A stretch of DNA of 64,000 bases. Origin: Scytonema tolypothrichoides VB-61278 (GTDB lineage: Bacteria > Cyanobacteriota > Cyanobacteriia > Cyanobacteriales > Nostocaceae). Both the position numbers and the translations under genes were made by a program. The notes under the pieces are model-generated. The model had not been told where the DNA came from. It made no database searches and saw nothing but the letters and a program-made list of their open reading frames with translations. This document shows, one piece after another, positions 16,541 to 24,354 of the stretch (position 1 is its first letter; each line of letters starts with the position of its first letter). The stretch is taken from NCBI RefSeq assembly GCF_000828085.3, contig NZ_JXCA02000023.1, forward strand, positions 287,655 to 351,654. Direction: 5' to 3'.

Positions 16541-17956
16541 TTATTCTCGGCGTGCAATGTTAATTTGGTAATCATCCTTGATCTTCTTGAGCGGGAACTG
16601 GACAAACTTTGCTTTGCCCGTTGAGTTCCAGTGAAACATACGTAGCATATGAGATGCGAACACCTTAGTGACCACCATCGCCATCTGTGCTCCTAAGCAT
16701 GCGTGTACACCGCCACCAAACGGGATGAACTCATACATCTTCCCCTCCCCGCGCTCGGGCAAGAAGCGCTCTGGAGCAAATATCTCTGGTTGGTGAAAGT
16801 ATTCTGCCATGATGTGCGCGATTCGTGGCTCTGCAATCAGGACACAGCCCTTCTCATACAGCACACCATCCAGCACAACAGACTTGGTGAGTCGGCGATT
16901 AGCAGTGGAACTGGGAGGTAGCGTGCGCAGTGTCTCTTTGATCGTCGCGTCTAAGAATACCATCTGCTTCAAATGGTCGGGTGAGAATATGCTGACATTG
17001 CTCTGTCCACCCATCACCTCTGCCTGTTCCTCCTGTAGCCGCTGCATCACCTGCGGATGCTGTCCGAGCAGGTATATGAGCGAAGATATCAGTCCAGAGA
17101 TCTCATAGTGTGACGCCCATAACTGCAGCAGGCACTGGTTCTCAATCAAGGTATCACTAAATATCCCATCTGGATTTTCCTGCTGACTGGCTAGCATCAT
17201 AGATAGAAAGTCCGCCGTAGCGTTCATCGCTCCGCCTTCTGTCCGTCGCCTTTTTACCACTGCACGCATGAAATCGAGCAGCGCACCGCGTGCTTTGAGT
17301 CCTCGACCGTATGCTGTCAAGGGGGACTTCCACTTGGACAAGCCATAAAAGCCATCAAAGAATGTCTTGTACAAAGCTTTTAGCTCTGCTTTGGAGGACA
17401 CAGGTAGTCCTGCAAAAGTGTCTGGATTTGAATCATCCAAGCTGACTCCCAGCAGCAGAGGGGTGAGTACATCAAAGCAGATCTTCTCTACTGCAGGGTA
17501 AAGCGCCATTTGGCTGGGGGTAGTCCAACCTTGGATGCCATGCATAATTGTGTTATGGATGTGGGGGGTGTATCCATCAAGTGCACGTCCAGTAAGCCCA
17601 GGACGCAGTGAACTTTTGCGTTGGCGATGCAAGTCAGGGCGCTGGAACAGACTGTATTCGCCAAACATATCCATTGTGGTTTCTGGCAATGCAATCTCTG
17701 TATATTTCAAGTCCCCATTAAATGCCATTTGAATCGCTTTAGCACAGCCGACAAAGATGGTTGTGTTACCAAAGACACCTGTGTTGAAGATAGGACCATA
17801 TTCTTCCAGATTTTTGCGGCAAAACTGATCGGGATTCGCTATGTAATTAAACGTGTCATACCACCTTGGCTTTCGTGGTGGAGTGGTAGTACCTGAAGGA
17901 GGTGCTTGTCCATCCTCTAGTACGAGTACCTCTTCAGTATTAGTAGTGTTTTGCAT
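16541..17956 (-). CDS. Cytochrome P450 with atypical I-helix
   Basis: A 471-residue soluble P450 with no membrane anchor. The haem-binding loop FIPFGGGVHACLGAQ holds the Cys ligand, ExxR is KETLRTLPPSS, and the PERF meander is present in FAPERFLPERG. In the I-helix the usual (A/G)GxDT is replaced by WASHYEISGLISS, with no Thr in the proton-relay position. That points to an unusual oxygen-activation route or a non-oxygenase P450 reaction (isomerase, peroxide-driven or nitric-oxide-like chemistry). The N-terminal 30 residues are Pro/Thr-rich. The gene lies 90 bp upstream, in its own reading direction, of the short-chain dehydrogenase gene's stop. The SDR is therefore transcribed first and the two could share an operon. 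Confidence 0.9.
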   Translation of the reverse strand: MQNTTNTEEVLVLEDGQAPPSGTTTPPRKPRWYDTFNYIANPDQFCRKNLEEYGPIFNTGVFGNTTIFVGCAKAIQMAFNGDLKYTEIALPETTMDMFGEYSLFQRPDLHRQRKSSLRPGLTGRALDGYTPHIHNTIMHGIQGWTTPSQMALYPAVEKICFDVLTPLLLGVSLDDSNPDTFAGLPVSSKAELKALYKTFFDGFYGLSKWKSPLTAYGRGLKARGALLDFMRAVVKRRRTEGGAMNATADFLSMMLASQQENPDGIFSDTLIENQCLLQLWASHYEISGLISSLIYLLGQHPQVMQRLQEEQAEVMGGQSNVSIFSPDHLKQMVFLDATIKETLRTLPPSSTANRRLTKSVVLDGVLYEKGCVLIAEPRIAHIMAEYFHQPEIFAPERFLPERGEGKMYEFIPFGGGVHACLGAQMAMVVTKVFASHMLRMFHWNSTGKAKFVQFPLKKIKDDYQINIARRE

Positions 17957-18046
17957 AGGCTTACCAAGCTCAACTCAACTAGCCCAATTTTTTCTTCTTT
18001 GGCAGTGTTATGCATGAGTTTACCCAATTAACACTTCTTATATCTG

Positions 18047-18826
18047 TTAATTTTTACTTCGCCTATTAACCAGGGTAGCGCTAGCCTGGTCAACTGGCAT
18101 AAGCACGACTTCGTTGATATTTACATGGCTTGGTCGCGTAACGCAGAAAAATATCACATCGGCAACATCATCTGGAGTCAGAGGCTTGACTCCTTGGTAA
18201 ACCTTGTTAGCGCGTTCAGTGTCGCCATGAAAGCGCACTTCGCTAAACTCGGTTTCCACCATACCAGGATCAACAGAACTGACGCGGATGGATGTTCCTA
18301 ACAGGTCTTGTTTCAAACCTTCGGAAATAGCTCTGACTGCGGCTTTAGTGCCACAGTAGACATTACCATTAGGATAGGTTTGATGTCCAGCGATGGAACC
18401 AATGTTGACGACATGACCGCGATCGCGTTTCACCATTCCAGGCACAACATAGCGCGTCAAGTAGAGCAAACCCTTGATATTGGTATCAATCATTTCTTCC
18501 CAGTCTTGGAAGTCGCCTTCGTGGAGTTTGTCTAAACCGCGACTCAGACCAGCGTTGTTGATTAAGATGTCGATATCAGACCAGGCAGGAGGTAGGTTTG
18601 AGATCGCAGATTCTACAGCAGTGCGATCGCGCACATCCAGTTGTAATAAATGAATCTCCGTTGCAAAGTTTTTGCTCACCTCATCTGCTAACTCCTGCAA
18701 GCGCTCTAACCGTCGTGCGGCTAAAATGAGTTTTGCACCTGCATTTGCGAATACTTTGGCACAAGCAGCACCGATACCGCTGCTTGCACCAGTAATCAAA
18801 ACAATTTGATTTTGAATCGATAGCAT
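18047..18826 (-). CDS. Short-chain dehydrogenase/reductase (classical SDR)
   Basis: 259 residues. The Rossmann cofactor motif TGASSGIGAACAK is near residue 13, and AARRLERLQEL suggests NADP preference (Arg after the second strand). NNAGLSRG is the structural motif. The catalytic tetrad can be followed through IGSIAG (Ser) and YCGTKAA (Tyr-x-x-x-Lys). The closest relatives by eye are YdfG-type 3-hydroxy acid dehydrogenases (ISSVDPGMVETEFSEVRFHG). It is transcribed toward the P450 gene 90 bp away, so it may act on the same small molecule. Upstream lie short tandem repeats and an interspersed repeat. Confidence 0.92.
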   Translation of the reverse strand: MLSIQNQIVLITGASSGIGAACAKVFANAGAKLILAARRLERLQELADEVSKNFATEIHLLQLDVRDRTAVESAISNLPPAWSDIDILINNAGLSRGLDKLHEGDFQDWEEMIDTNIKGLLYLTRYVVPGMVKRDRGHVVNIGSIAGHQTYPNGNVYCGTKAAVRAISEGLKQDLLGTSIRVSSVDPGMVETEFSEVRFHGDTERANKVYQGVKPLTPDDVADVIFFCVTRPSHVNINEVVLMPVDQASATLVNRRSKN

Positions 18827-18829
18827 TTC

Positions 18830-18874
18830 AGTTATCAGTTATCAGTTATCAGTTATTAGTCATTAGTCATTAGT
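18830..18874. repeat. Heptanucleotide short tandem repeats
   Basis: Runs of ATCAGTT followed by ATTAGTC-type units. These are the short tandemly repeated repetitive sequences known from heterocystous cyanobacteria. Similar runs occur at 50761-50815, 53661-53690, 57765-57800 and 59717-59760. Confidence 0.7.
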
Positions 18875-18930
18875 GAGACCAGTGCTGCGGGAGGGTTTCC
18901 CTCCGCAGGCATCTGGCGAACCCGAAGGGC
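18875..18930. repeat. Interspersed repeat (GGAGGGTTTCCCTCCG core)
   Basis: GAGACCAGTGCTGCGGGAGG, then GTTTCCCTCCGCAGGCATCT and GGCGAACCCGAAGGG. Related copies lie at 3391-3432 and, inverted, at 37529-37606. The core is a hairpin with CGGAGGG/CCCTCCG arms. Inserted between SDR and its upstream neighbour without disrupting either. Confidence 0.65.
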
Positions 18931-18958
18931 CATTAGTAAATGACCAATGACTAAGTAA

Positions 18959-19780
18959 TTAGTTTTTCACAACCTGTATGCGCTGAGTAATCATGACCAT
19001 ACCATCTCCCCGCATGATGACAGCAGAAACCCATTGACTACCAGGGACAACTGGTGCGCGTCCAACTTTAAAAATTCCACCAGATGAAAGTAATTCTAAA
19101 TCCACAGGTGTAGCACTCAGCAATTTGTCTGGTTTAATGGGTTCATCCAACGCTGTTCCTAATAGATAGTCCTCACCAAGAGGTTCTTGGACAATCGCGT
19201 CAAGATTAAACTGCTGACCAACTTTTACTTGCTGTGGTAATTTGAACTCTACTTTAGGTGGCTTGGCACCGGAAGTCAATTCAGTGCGTTCAGACAAAAT
19301 GTCTTGGCGGATAATTTTACCTGCAGCAATGCGCTGGCGCGACCTAATTGTCGCATTGAAAGTCGAGTTCTCACTGTTCGTAGAGGGCCCACCAGTTATA
19401 TTGGTAACTGTTTCGGCGACGATGGCATTACCTTCAGATTGCCAAGATTGTACCTGGGTAGTGTATTTCAATTGGGGGTATCGTTGCCAAAATGCAGTTA
19501 AAGCTTTTTCCATATTCTGACGGGTTAAGCCATCTCCGTGAACGAAATTGGGACTATAGAACTGCATGACGCCTTTGATATTCCCCTGACTTGCTGCTGC
19601 ATCAATTTGCGCCAATAAGTTTTTTACTTGAGAGGGTGCATTTTGAGAGGCGCTACTGGGTTGGACAGGTTCTCCGGCTTGTGCGAAGTGTTGTGGTGTA
19701 CTGGCTTGAGCAGTTTTCCAACTCGTTAATAAACTTAATGTAAGCAGAGAATAAACTAGTAAGCGAGTAGGTTGCAACAT
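18959..19780 (-). CDS. Secreted protein with NTF2-like domain
   Basis: 273 residues from the ATG at 19780, chosen because it puts a classic signal peptide at the start (MLQPTRLLVYSLLTLSLLTS, cleavage after AQA). After a low-complexity Ser/Gln stretch, residues 50-150 match the SnoaL/NTF2-like fold: LLAQIDAAASQGNIKGVMQF, YSPNFVHGDGLTRQ, LTAFWQRYPQLKYTT, VQSWQSEGNAIVAET. The last 110 residues form a second, beta-rich region with repeated VDLELLSSG-type strands. Likely periplasmic or thylakoid-lumenal. Function unknown; it is transcribed divergently from murG. Confidence 0.75.
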   Translation of the reverse strand: MLQPTRLLVYSLLTLSLLTSWKTAQASTPQHFAQAGEPVQPSSASQNAPSQVKNLLAQIDAAASQGNIKGVMQFYSPNFVHGDGLTRQNMEKALTAFWQRYPQLKYTTQVQSWQSEGNAIVAETVTNITGGPSTNSENSTFNATIRSRQRIAAGKIIRQDILSERTELTSGAKPPKVEFKLPQQVKVGQQFNLDAIVQEPLGEDYLLGTALDEPIKPDKLLSATPVDLELLSSGGIFKVGRAPVVPGSQWVSAVIMRGDGMVMITQRIQVVKN

Positions 19781-19903
19781 TGTTTGACGTTTGTGTAAAA
19801 AGGAAGCAAAATTTGGCATGAGTAAGATTAGGCAATTTGACGACACGAGGGGTGGAAATTGTTTTATTTTAGGTTAAGCTAAGCGCTAACAGGGTGGAGG
19901 GTG

Positions 19904-20977
19904 ATGGTAGAAACTCCTATACGGTTACTAATAGCTGCTAGTGGAACGGGCGGACACGTGTTTCCAGCGATCGCACTAGCTGAACACTTGAGGGATTATC
20001 AAATCGAATGGCTTGGTGTCCCCAATCGATTAGAAACTCAGCTTGTTCCCAAACAGTATCGATTGAATACTATTGCAGTTGAAGGTTTTCAGCAAGGTTT
20101 TGGAATTTCTTCACTTATGGTTTTGGGAAAACTGATTGGTTCAATTTTAGAGGTCAGGAAACTTTTACGACAAGGAAACTTTCAGGGAGTGTTCACGACA
20201 GGTGGTTACATTGCTGGACCGGCTGTTATTGCAGCACGTTCTTTGGGTTTACCTGTTATTCTCCATGAAGCCAACGCCTTACCAGGTAAAGTGACTCGCT
20301 TTTTAGGACCTTGGTGTAGTGCAGTGGCGGTGGGTTTTGAAGCTGCTTCTGAGTACTTGCCTCGCGTTAAAACAATTTACACCAGTACTCCGGTGCGTTC
20401 TCAATTTTTAGAAGAAGAAATTGAAGCATCCTTGGATCTCCCGATTCCTAAAGACATTCCTGTGATCGTTGTCTTTGGTGGTAGCCAGGGGGCAGTTGCG
20501 ATCAATAAGCTGGTGCGACAGTCTGCCAATGCTTGGTTTGATGCTGGTGCTTGGGTTGTGCATTTGACAGGTGATAATGATCCTGAGACTGATACTTTGA
20601 AACATCCTCAGTATATTTCCTTACCATTTTATAATAATATGGCTGCGTTGCTACGACGGGCAAATTTAGCAATTACTCGTTCGGGAGCAGGTAGTTTAAC
20701 GGAGATGGCTGTGTGCGGAACACCAGCAATTTTGATTCCGTACCCATTCGCAGCAGAAGACCATCAGACTTACAATGCAAAAGTTTTTACCTCAGTTGGT
20801 GCGGCGAGTCTGTTTAAGCAATCAGAATTGACGACTGAGGTGTTGCAAAGTCAGGTTTTGAAGTTGTTGCAGCATCCGGAAGAATTGCGAAAGATGAGGG
20901 AAAAGGCGTTGGCGATCGCAGTTCCTGATAGTGCAGAAAAATTAGCACAGTTAGTGCGTGAGGTGGTAGAAAAGTAA
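19904..20977 (+). CDS. murG: UDP-GlcNAc:undecaprenyl-PP-MurNAc-pentapeptide GlcNAc transferase
   Basis: 357 residues. MurG makes lipid II from lipid I by adding GlcNAc on the cytoplasmic face of the inner membrane. The N-terminal glycine loop ASGTGGHVFPAIALAE is the family signature, followed by VFTTGGYIAGP, HEANALPGKV and the C-domain donor-binding strings VVFGGSQGA and SGAGSLTEMAVCGTPAILIP, then AEDHQTYNAK. Length is normal. The ATG at 19904 follows GGTGGAGG; a GTG three bases earlier is also possible. It stands apart from the other mur genes, as is common in cyanobacteria. Confidence 0.95.
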   Translation: MVETPIRLLIAASGTGGHVFPAIALAEHLRDYQIEWLGVPNRLETQLVPKQYRLNTIAVEGFQQGFGISSLMVLGKLIGSILEVRKLLRQGNFQGVFTTGGYIAGPAVIAARSLGLPVILHEANALPGKVTRFLGPWCSAVAVGFEAASEYLPRVKTIYTSTPVRSQFLEEEIEASLDLPIPKDIPVIVVFGGSQGAVAINKLVRQSANAWFDAGAWVVHLTGDNDPETDTLKHPQYISLPFYNNMAALLRRANLAITRSGAGSLTEMAVCGTPAILIPYPFAAEDHQTYNAKVFTSVGAASLFKQSELTTEVLQSQVLKLLQHPEELRKMREKALAIAVPDSAEKLAQLVREVVEK

Positions 20978-21027
20978 AAAAACTACATAGACGCCAAAGA
21001 TCCAACAGATCAGTTACCTAACTCAGA

Positions 21028-21981
21028 ATGAACTACGTAGATACAATAAATCATCTACTAAAACCTGCATTTTCCCCTAGTCCACTGGTGGTAGACTTAT
21101 TTGCTGGCTGCGGTGGTTTATCTGTTGGGTTTGAAGCACAGGGATTTGCAACTCACGGGTTTGAAATGGATGCTGATTCCTGTGCTACCTATAGAAAAAA
21201 TTTAAAGGGAAACTGTACTCAAATTGTTCTCACATCTGAGACAGAATTACCGTTAGCTAAAGTATTAATAGGTGGACCACCTTGTCAACCTTTTAGTGTG
21301 GGAGGAAAACAAAAAGGTTTACAAGATTCACGCGACGGATTTCCAATTTTTCTGAGTGCAGTCAAGAGGCTTTGTCCTGAAATTTGGTTGTTTGAAAATG
21401 TTCGTGGACTTCTGTATAAAAATAAGTGGTATTTAGATGAAATTGTTCAAACATTCCAAGATTTAGGGTTTATAGTTGAATGGAAATTATTAAATGCAGT
21501 TGACTTTGGTGTTCCTCAAAATCGAGAGCGTCTTATAGTAATAGGACACAAAGGCAACTTCAAATTTCCGGAACTATTCGAGAAAAAAGTTAGTGCAGGC
21601 GAAGCTTTAGGAGAACTTGCTTTCTTGGCTCCTCCTGAATCGAAGTTTCTGACACCTAGTATGGATGAATATGTCGCAAAGTATGAAAAAGCATCCTTTT
21701 GCAAACGTCCTCGCGACCTTCATTTAGATAAACCAGCAAGAACTTTGACCTGTAGAAACTTAGCTGCTGCAACAGGTGATATGCACAGAATTAAATTACC
21801 ATGTGGTAGGCGACGACGTTTGTTTTTAAGAGAAGCTGCGAGATTACAAAGCTTTCCAGATTGGTTTGAATTTGTAGGAACACAAACAAGTTGTTTTAAT
21901 CAAGTGGGTAATGCAGTACCACCATTATTTGCATTTCATCTAGCTGGAAGTGTTAGAGATTATTTGCAATCTATAATCTAA
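21028..21981 (+). CDS. DNA (cytosine-5) methyltransferase, apparently solitary
   Basis: 317 residues with all core motifs of C5 methyltransferases. Motif I is DLFAGCGGLSVGFEAQGF, motif IV is GGPPCQPFS with the catalytic Cys86, motif VI is ENVRGL, and motif VIII is QNRERLIVIG. Motifs IX-X are REAARLQSFPDWF and QVGNAVPPLFA. The variable target-recognition stretch between VIII and IX is short. No restriction endonuclease gene is adjacent, so it behaves as a solitary methylase. Cyanobacteria carry solitary C5 enzymes, some acting at CGATCG within HIP1 sites; whether this is one cannot be told from sequence alone. The 3' end overlaps the convergent outer-membrane-protein gene by 4 bp. Confidence 0.92.
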   Translation: MNYVDTINHLLKPAFSPSPLVVDLFAGCGGLSVGFEAQGFATHGFEMDADSCATYRKNLKGNCTQIVLTSETELPLAKVLIGGPPCQPFSVGGKQKGLQDSRDGFPIFLSAVKRLCPEIWLFENVRGLLYKNKWYLDEIVQTFQDLGFIVEWKLLNAVDFGVPQNRERLIVIGHKGNFKFPELFEKKVSAGEALGELAFLAPPESKFLTPSMDEYVAKYEKASFCKRPRDLHLDKPARTLTCRNLAAATGDMHRIKLPCGRRRRLFLREAARLQSFPDWFEFVGTQTSCFNQVGNAVPPLFAFHLAGSVRDYLQSII

Positions 21982-22586
21982 AAGTTATAGGCAACTCCCA
22001 ATTGTACTCCCACATTGGTTTCCTCGACGAAACCAACATTAACCGCAGCCGTTGCTGTAAATCTGCGTGATAGCGGTACGTCAACTCCTCCAGTTACCAG
22101 TCCCCGCACGATAAGATCCTCAAACAGAGACTTTGACCTTAGTAACATACCACCTCCAACAAAGGGAACAAGCTGAACTTGACCTGATGATGTTCTCATT
22201 GGAAAATTGACAGTCAAGGCAAATGTAGCGTCATTTCGGTCCCCACCAAACACGGTGGTACTTCTAATTGACAAAGAATCACTCAGGTGAGTTTTCCTGA
22301 TAATTGTCACTCCCCCATGACTCAGTCCTTTACCATCACCACTAATACCAATGTTGCCACCAACACCAATATAGTTCCTCAGAGAGCGAGGTTTAACTCG
22401 CTCAGTAGAGGATGTGTCAGGTGGTATGGGGGTTGAAGACGGTGAAGGTTGATTAGAATTGGGAGTCGCTTCACCGGGGGTATCTGTTGGCGGTAGAGAT
22501 TGAGCTTGAACGACTTGATCGCCAATTATAAGCGCCAGGGTAAAACCCAGAATTACAGGGATAAATTTGACGGGAGGAGAGTACAT
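21978..22586 (-). CDS. Outer-membrane beta-barrel-like protein
   Basis: 202 residues. A signal peptide (KFIPVILGFTLALIIGDQ, cleavage after VQAQ) is followed by a Pro/Ser/Thr-rich linker of about 45 residues. A region of alternating strands then begins (YIGVGGNIGIS, TFALTVNFPM, VQLVPFVGGGMLL, FTATAAVNVGFV), ending in GVQLGVAYNF. The terminal Phe after an aromatic-rich strand is the usual signal for BAM-dependent outer-membrane insertion. About eight strands fit. Function unknown. Its upstream region runs straight into the IS630 element, whose left flank is at 22658. Confidence 0.75.
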   Translation of the reverse strand: MYSPPVKFIPVILGFTLALIIGDQVVQAQSLPPTDTPGEATPNSNQPSPSSTPIPPDTSSTERVKPRSLRNYIGVGGNIGISGDGKGLSHGGVTIIRKTHLSDSLSIRSTTVFGGDRNDATFALTVNFPMRTSSGQVQLVPFVGGGMLLRSKSLFEDLIVRGLVTGGVDVPLSRRFTATAAVNVGFVEETNVGVQLGVAYNF

Positions 22587-22718
22587 AACAGCCTCAACTA
22601 TAAGTGAGTTCGACCTGACTTTTCACGGCATCTGGAAAAGTCACTTTAATGGGTTATATCATGTCCGGTTGATTACTTATAATAAAGATGGAATCGTTGC
22701 AGTGCGTCTACTTACACT

Positions 22719-23099
22719 ATGCCGAAACGGATTGCGATCGCCAACTACTTAAGTCCGGAAGAACTGTTTTCCCGTTACCGTAAAGCAACACAAACAACGG
22801 AACGTAGTCATTACCAAATAATTTGGTTATTGGTAACAGGAAAGACCGTGCTGGAGGTATCTCAAGTAACAGGTTACACGAGAATTTGGATTTATCAACT
22901 CGTCAAACGTTACAACCAAGATGGTCCAATGGTCTTGGGAGACCAACGGCATCAGAATCGAGGCAAAGAATCATTATTAACAGATGTACAACAAGCCCAA
23001 CTGTGGCAAGTGCTTTCACACAAGGCACCAGATGGGGGATTGTGGAATGGTCGTAAGGTGGCAGATTGGTTAAGCGAACTAACAGGACAAAGTATTGAT
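22719..23099 (+). pseudogene. IS630 transposase, N-terminal half
   Basis: 127 codons beginning MPKRIAIANYLSPEELF. It holds the helix-turn-helix DNA-binding region (VLEVSQVTGYTRIWIYQLVK) and the linker with WNGRKVADWLSELTGQS. The natural sequence stops at codon Asp (23097-23099). Beyond that, translation gives LSLIHI and a stop, which is the adapter read in frame, not transposase. The first catalytic Asp region is missing. Confidence 0.88.
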
Positions 23100-23137
23100 C
23101 TGTCTCTTATACACATCTAGATGTGTATAAGAGACAG
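23100..23137. other. Nextera/Tn5 mosaic-end junction (artificial sequence)
   Basis: CTGTCTCTTATACACATCT (23100-23118) is the 19-bp Tn5 mosaic end, followed directly by its exact reverse complement AGATGTGTATAAGAGACAG (23119-23137). This back-to-back pair is the circularisation junction of Nextera mate-pair libraries. Its translations LSLIHI and MYKRQ are familiar contaminant peptides. It is not cyanobacterial DNA. Confidence 0.96.
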
Positions 23138-23500
23138 ATTCTGCCCAGTGTGAATACTCAATTATTTAATCGAGTTTTAGCTGATTTTGCTCAAGAGTAT
23201 GGTCTTGGAAATCAAAAACGAGTCCTCCTGGCTGTTGACCAAGCAGGTTGGCATACAAGTAATGATTTAAACCTGCCAGAAGGTATTGATTTAATGTACT
23301 TACCCGCGTACTCACCTGAATTACAACCTGCTGAACGATTATGGCCCCTGACAAATGAAATCGTCGCGAATTCTTCACCATCGTCTTTGGACGAAATGGA
23401 AGAGCTCTTGGTTTATCGCTGCCAACAACTAATGAAACAGCACGATTTAATCTCTGGACTAACTTGCTACTACTGGTGGCCCAGAACCAGGGCGGCTTAA
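23138..23500 (+). pseudogene. IS630 transposase, C-terminal half
   Basis: In-frame from ILPSVNTQLFNRVLADF through the second DDE motif region LLAVDQAGWH to YLPAYSPELQPAERLWP, with the catalytic Glu in PLTNE, and ending in RTRAA. The reading frame appears to start at GTG 23123, but the first five residues (MYKRQ) come from the adapter. Together with the N-terminal half it makes one transposase lacking its middle third. Confidence 0.88.
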
Positions 23501-23524
23501 TTATAAGTATTCATCCGGACATGA

Positions 23525-23625
23525 TATAAATTGACGTTGTGTAAAACTTGTTTGCGCAGTGCGTCTCGACCGAAGTAATGACTCAAGTTTTGAATTGAAA
23601 TAATTGGCATATACTCAGGATTCAT
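23525..23625 (-). pseudogene. devA: devA ATPase, first 33 codons only (cut by IS630)
   Basis: From the ATG at 23625: MNPEYMPIISIQNLSHYFGR then DALRKQVLHNVNL, after which the frame enters the IS end. NLSHYFG-ALRKQVL-NVNL is the start of DevA-type ABC ATPases, just before the Walker A region. Nothing resembling the rest of DevA exists on the other side of the IS, so either the distal gene was deleted or the assembly joined two IS copies wrongly. It is the missing ATPase of the devBC genes downstream in the sequence. Confidence 0.8.
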
Positions 23626-23660
23626 GACGGATCTACTCTACGGTTGATATCAGATGTCGT

Positions 23661-23695
23661 CATGGATGAGGCGATAATGAATCACCTCGTCCATG
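23661..23695 (-). other. Strong hairpin between DUF2147 gene and devA
   Basis: CATGGATGAGGCGAT (23661-23675) pairs with ATCACCTCGTCCATG (23681-23695) over 15 positions, two of them G-T type, with a 5-base loop. There is no T-run, so it is more likely an RNA-processing or stability element inside a dev operon than a terminator. Confidence 0.5.
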
Positions 23696-23722
23696 ATGGC
23701 GTGACACATCCACTGATAGTCG

Positions 23723-24214
23723 CTATTCCACCGCTTTCAGTGTCATGGTTTTACTGAATAGACCCATTGATACTTGCACTTTTAACTCATTTTCATTCGC
23801 TATCGACAGTTTGGCTTTCATCGTTTTACCAGCATTTGGAACATAAATGCTGCCACCAGTCAATTGTTTCTTGTCTGGGTTGTAAGTAAATCCTTTCAGC
23901 ATCGCCACGCCAACTAGATCACGCGATCGCAAATTCTCATCAGGGTTCTTGACATCTTTAGTTTCTGTACCAGGTGCGACCCAAACGATAGTACCATCAT
24001 AGACACCATTGTTCTGAGAGATTTTAATTCGATATTTATCTTGAGCCTGCCAGGTTCGCTCGATGAATGAGTTTGATTGTTGGGCGATAATTTGAGTCGA
24101 GGCTTGAAGTTTTGGCGCTTCTGCTGTAGCAACTGGAGTAGTAGCAAATACATTTGAGTAAAAGAATGACGTTACTGAAATCATCAGCGATAATCCTTGT
24201 TGTTTAATGTTCAT
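23723..24214 (-). CDS. DUF2147-like secreted protein
   Basis: 163 residues. The signal peptide region (LSLMISVTSFFYSNVFA) is followed by a variable Gln/Ala-rich stretch and then the conserved domain: DKYRIKISQNNGVYDGTIVW, NPDENLRSRDLVGVAMLKGF, LTGGSIYVPNAGKTMKAKLS and LKVQVSMG. This order (NPD-LR-R-LVG-LKGF, G-IY-P-GKT) fits the DUF2147 family of periplasmic beta-barrel-like proteins. It lies between devC and the devA fragment in the same direction, an unusual insertion in a dev operon. A TTTAGTAAA half-site of the TetR operator lies about 40 bp upstream of its start. Confidence 0.75.
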   Translation of the reverse strand: MNIKQQGLSLMISVTSFFYSNVFATTPVATAEAPKLQASTQIIAQQSNSFIERTWQAQDKYRIKISQNNGVYDGTIVWVAPGTETKDVKNPDENLRSRDLVGVAMLKGFTYNPDKKQLTGGSIYVPNAGKTMKAKLSIANENELKVQVSMGLFSKTMTLKAVE

Positions 24215-24354
24215 AATTGACCTGAATAGTTGGAGTTAGAAAAGTTGGTTAGTTTAGTAAACAAATGGTTCACCAGGGGCGGAGCGCGTCCAGAACTGTT
24301 GATGAAAGGGAATAGCATCAGTGATTGGGTGAGTTTTCATTGGGATTTTGAGAG

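Larger units (their letters stand above)
22659..23524 (+). mobile_element. IS630-type insertion sequence, internally corrupted
   Basis: The ends are inverted copies: TCATGTCCGGTTGATTACTT at 22659 against, read inward from 23524, TCATGTCCGGATGAATACTT. Each end is flanked by TA (22657-22658 and 23525-23526), the target duplicated by IS630/Tc1-mariner elements. The transposase is split by a synthetic adapter palindrome at 23100-23137, and roughly 100 codons expected between its halves are absent. The right end has landed inside devA. Confidence 0.88.

Noticed and set aside
18830-18874. Repeated heptamers as a possible CRISPR
   Set aside because: Units are seven bases without spacers; they are short tandem repeats typical of the group.
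22719-23500. IS630 transposase as two programmed-frameshift ORFs
   Set aside because: The break is the synthetic adapter and the central codons are missing, so it is not a natural frameshift.
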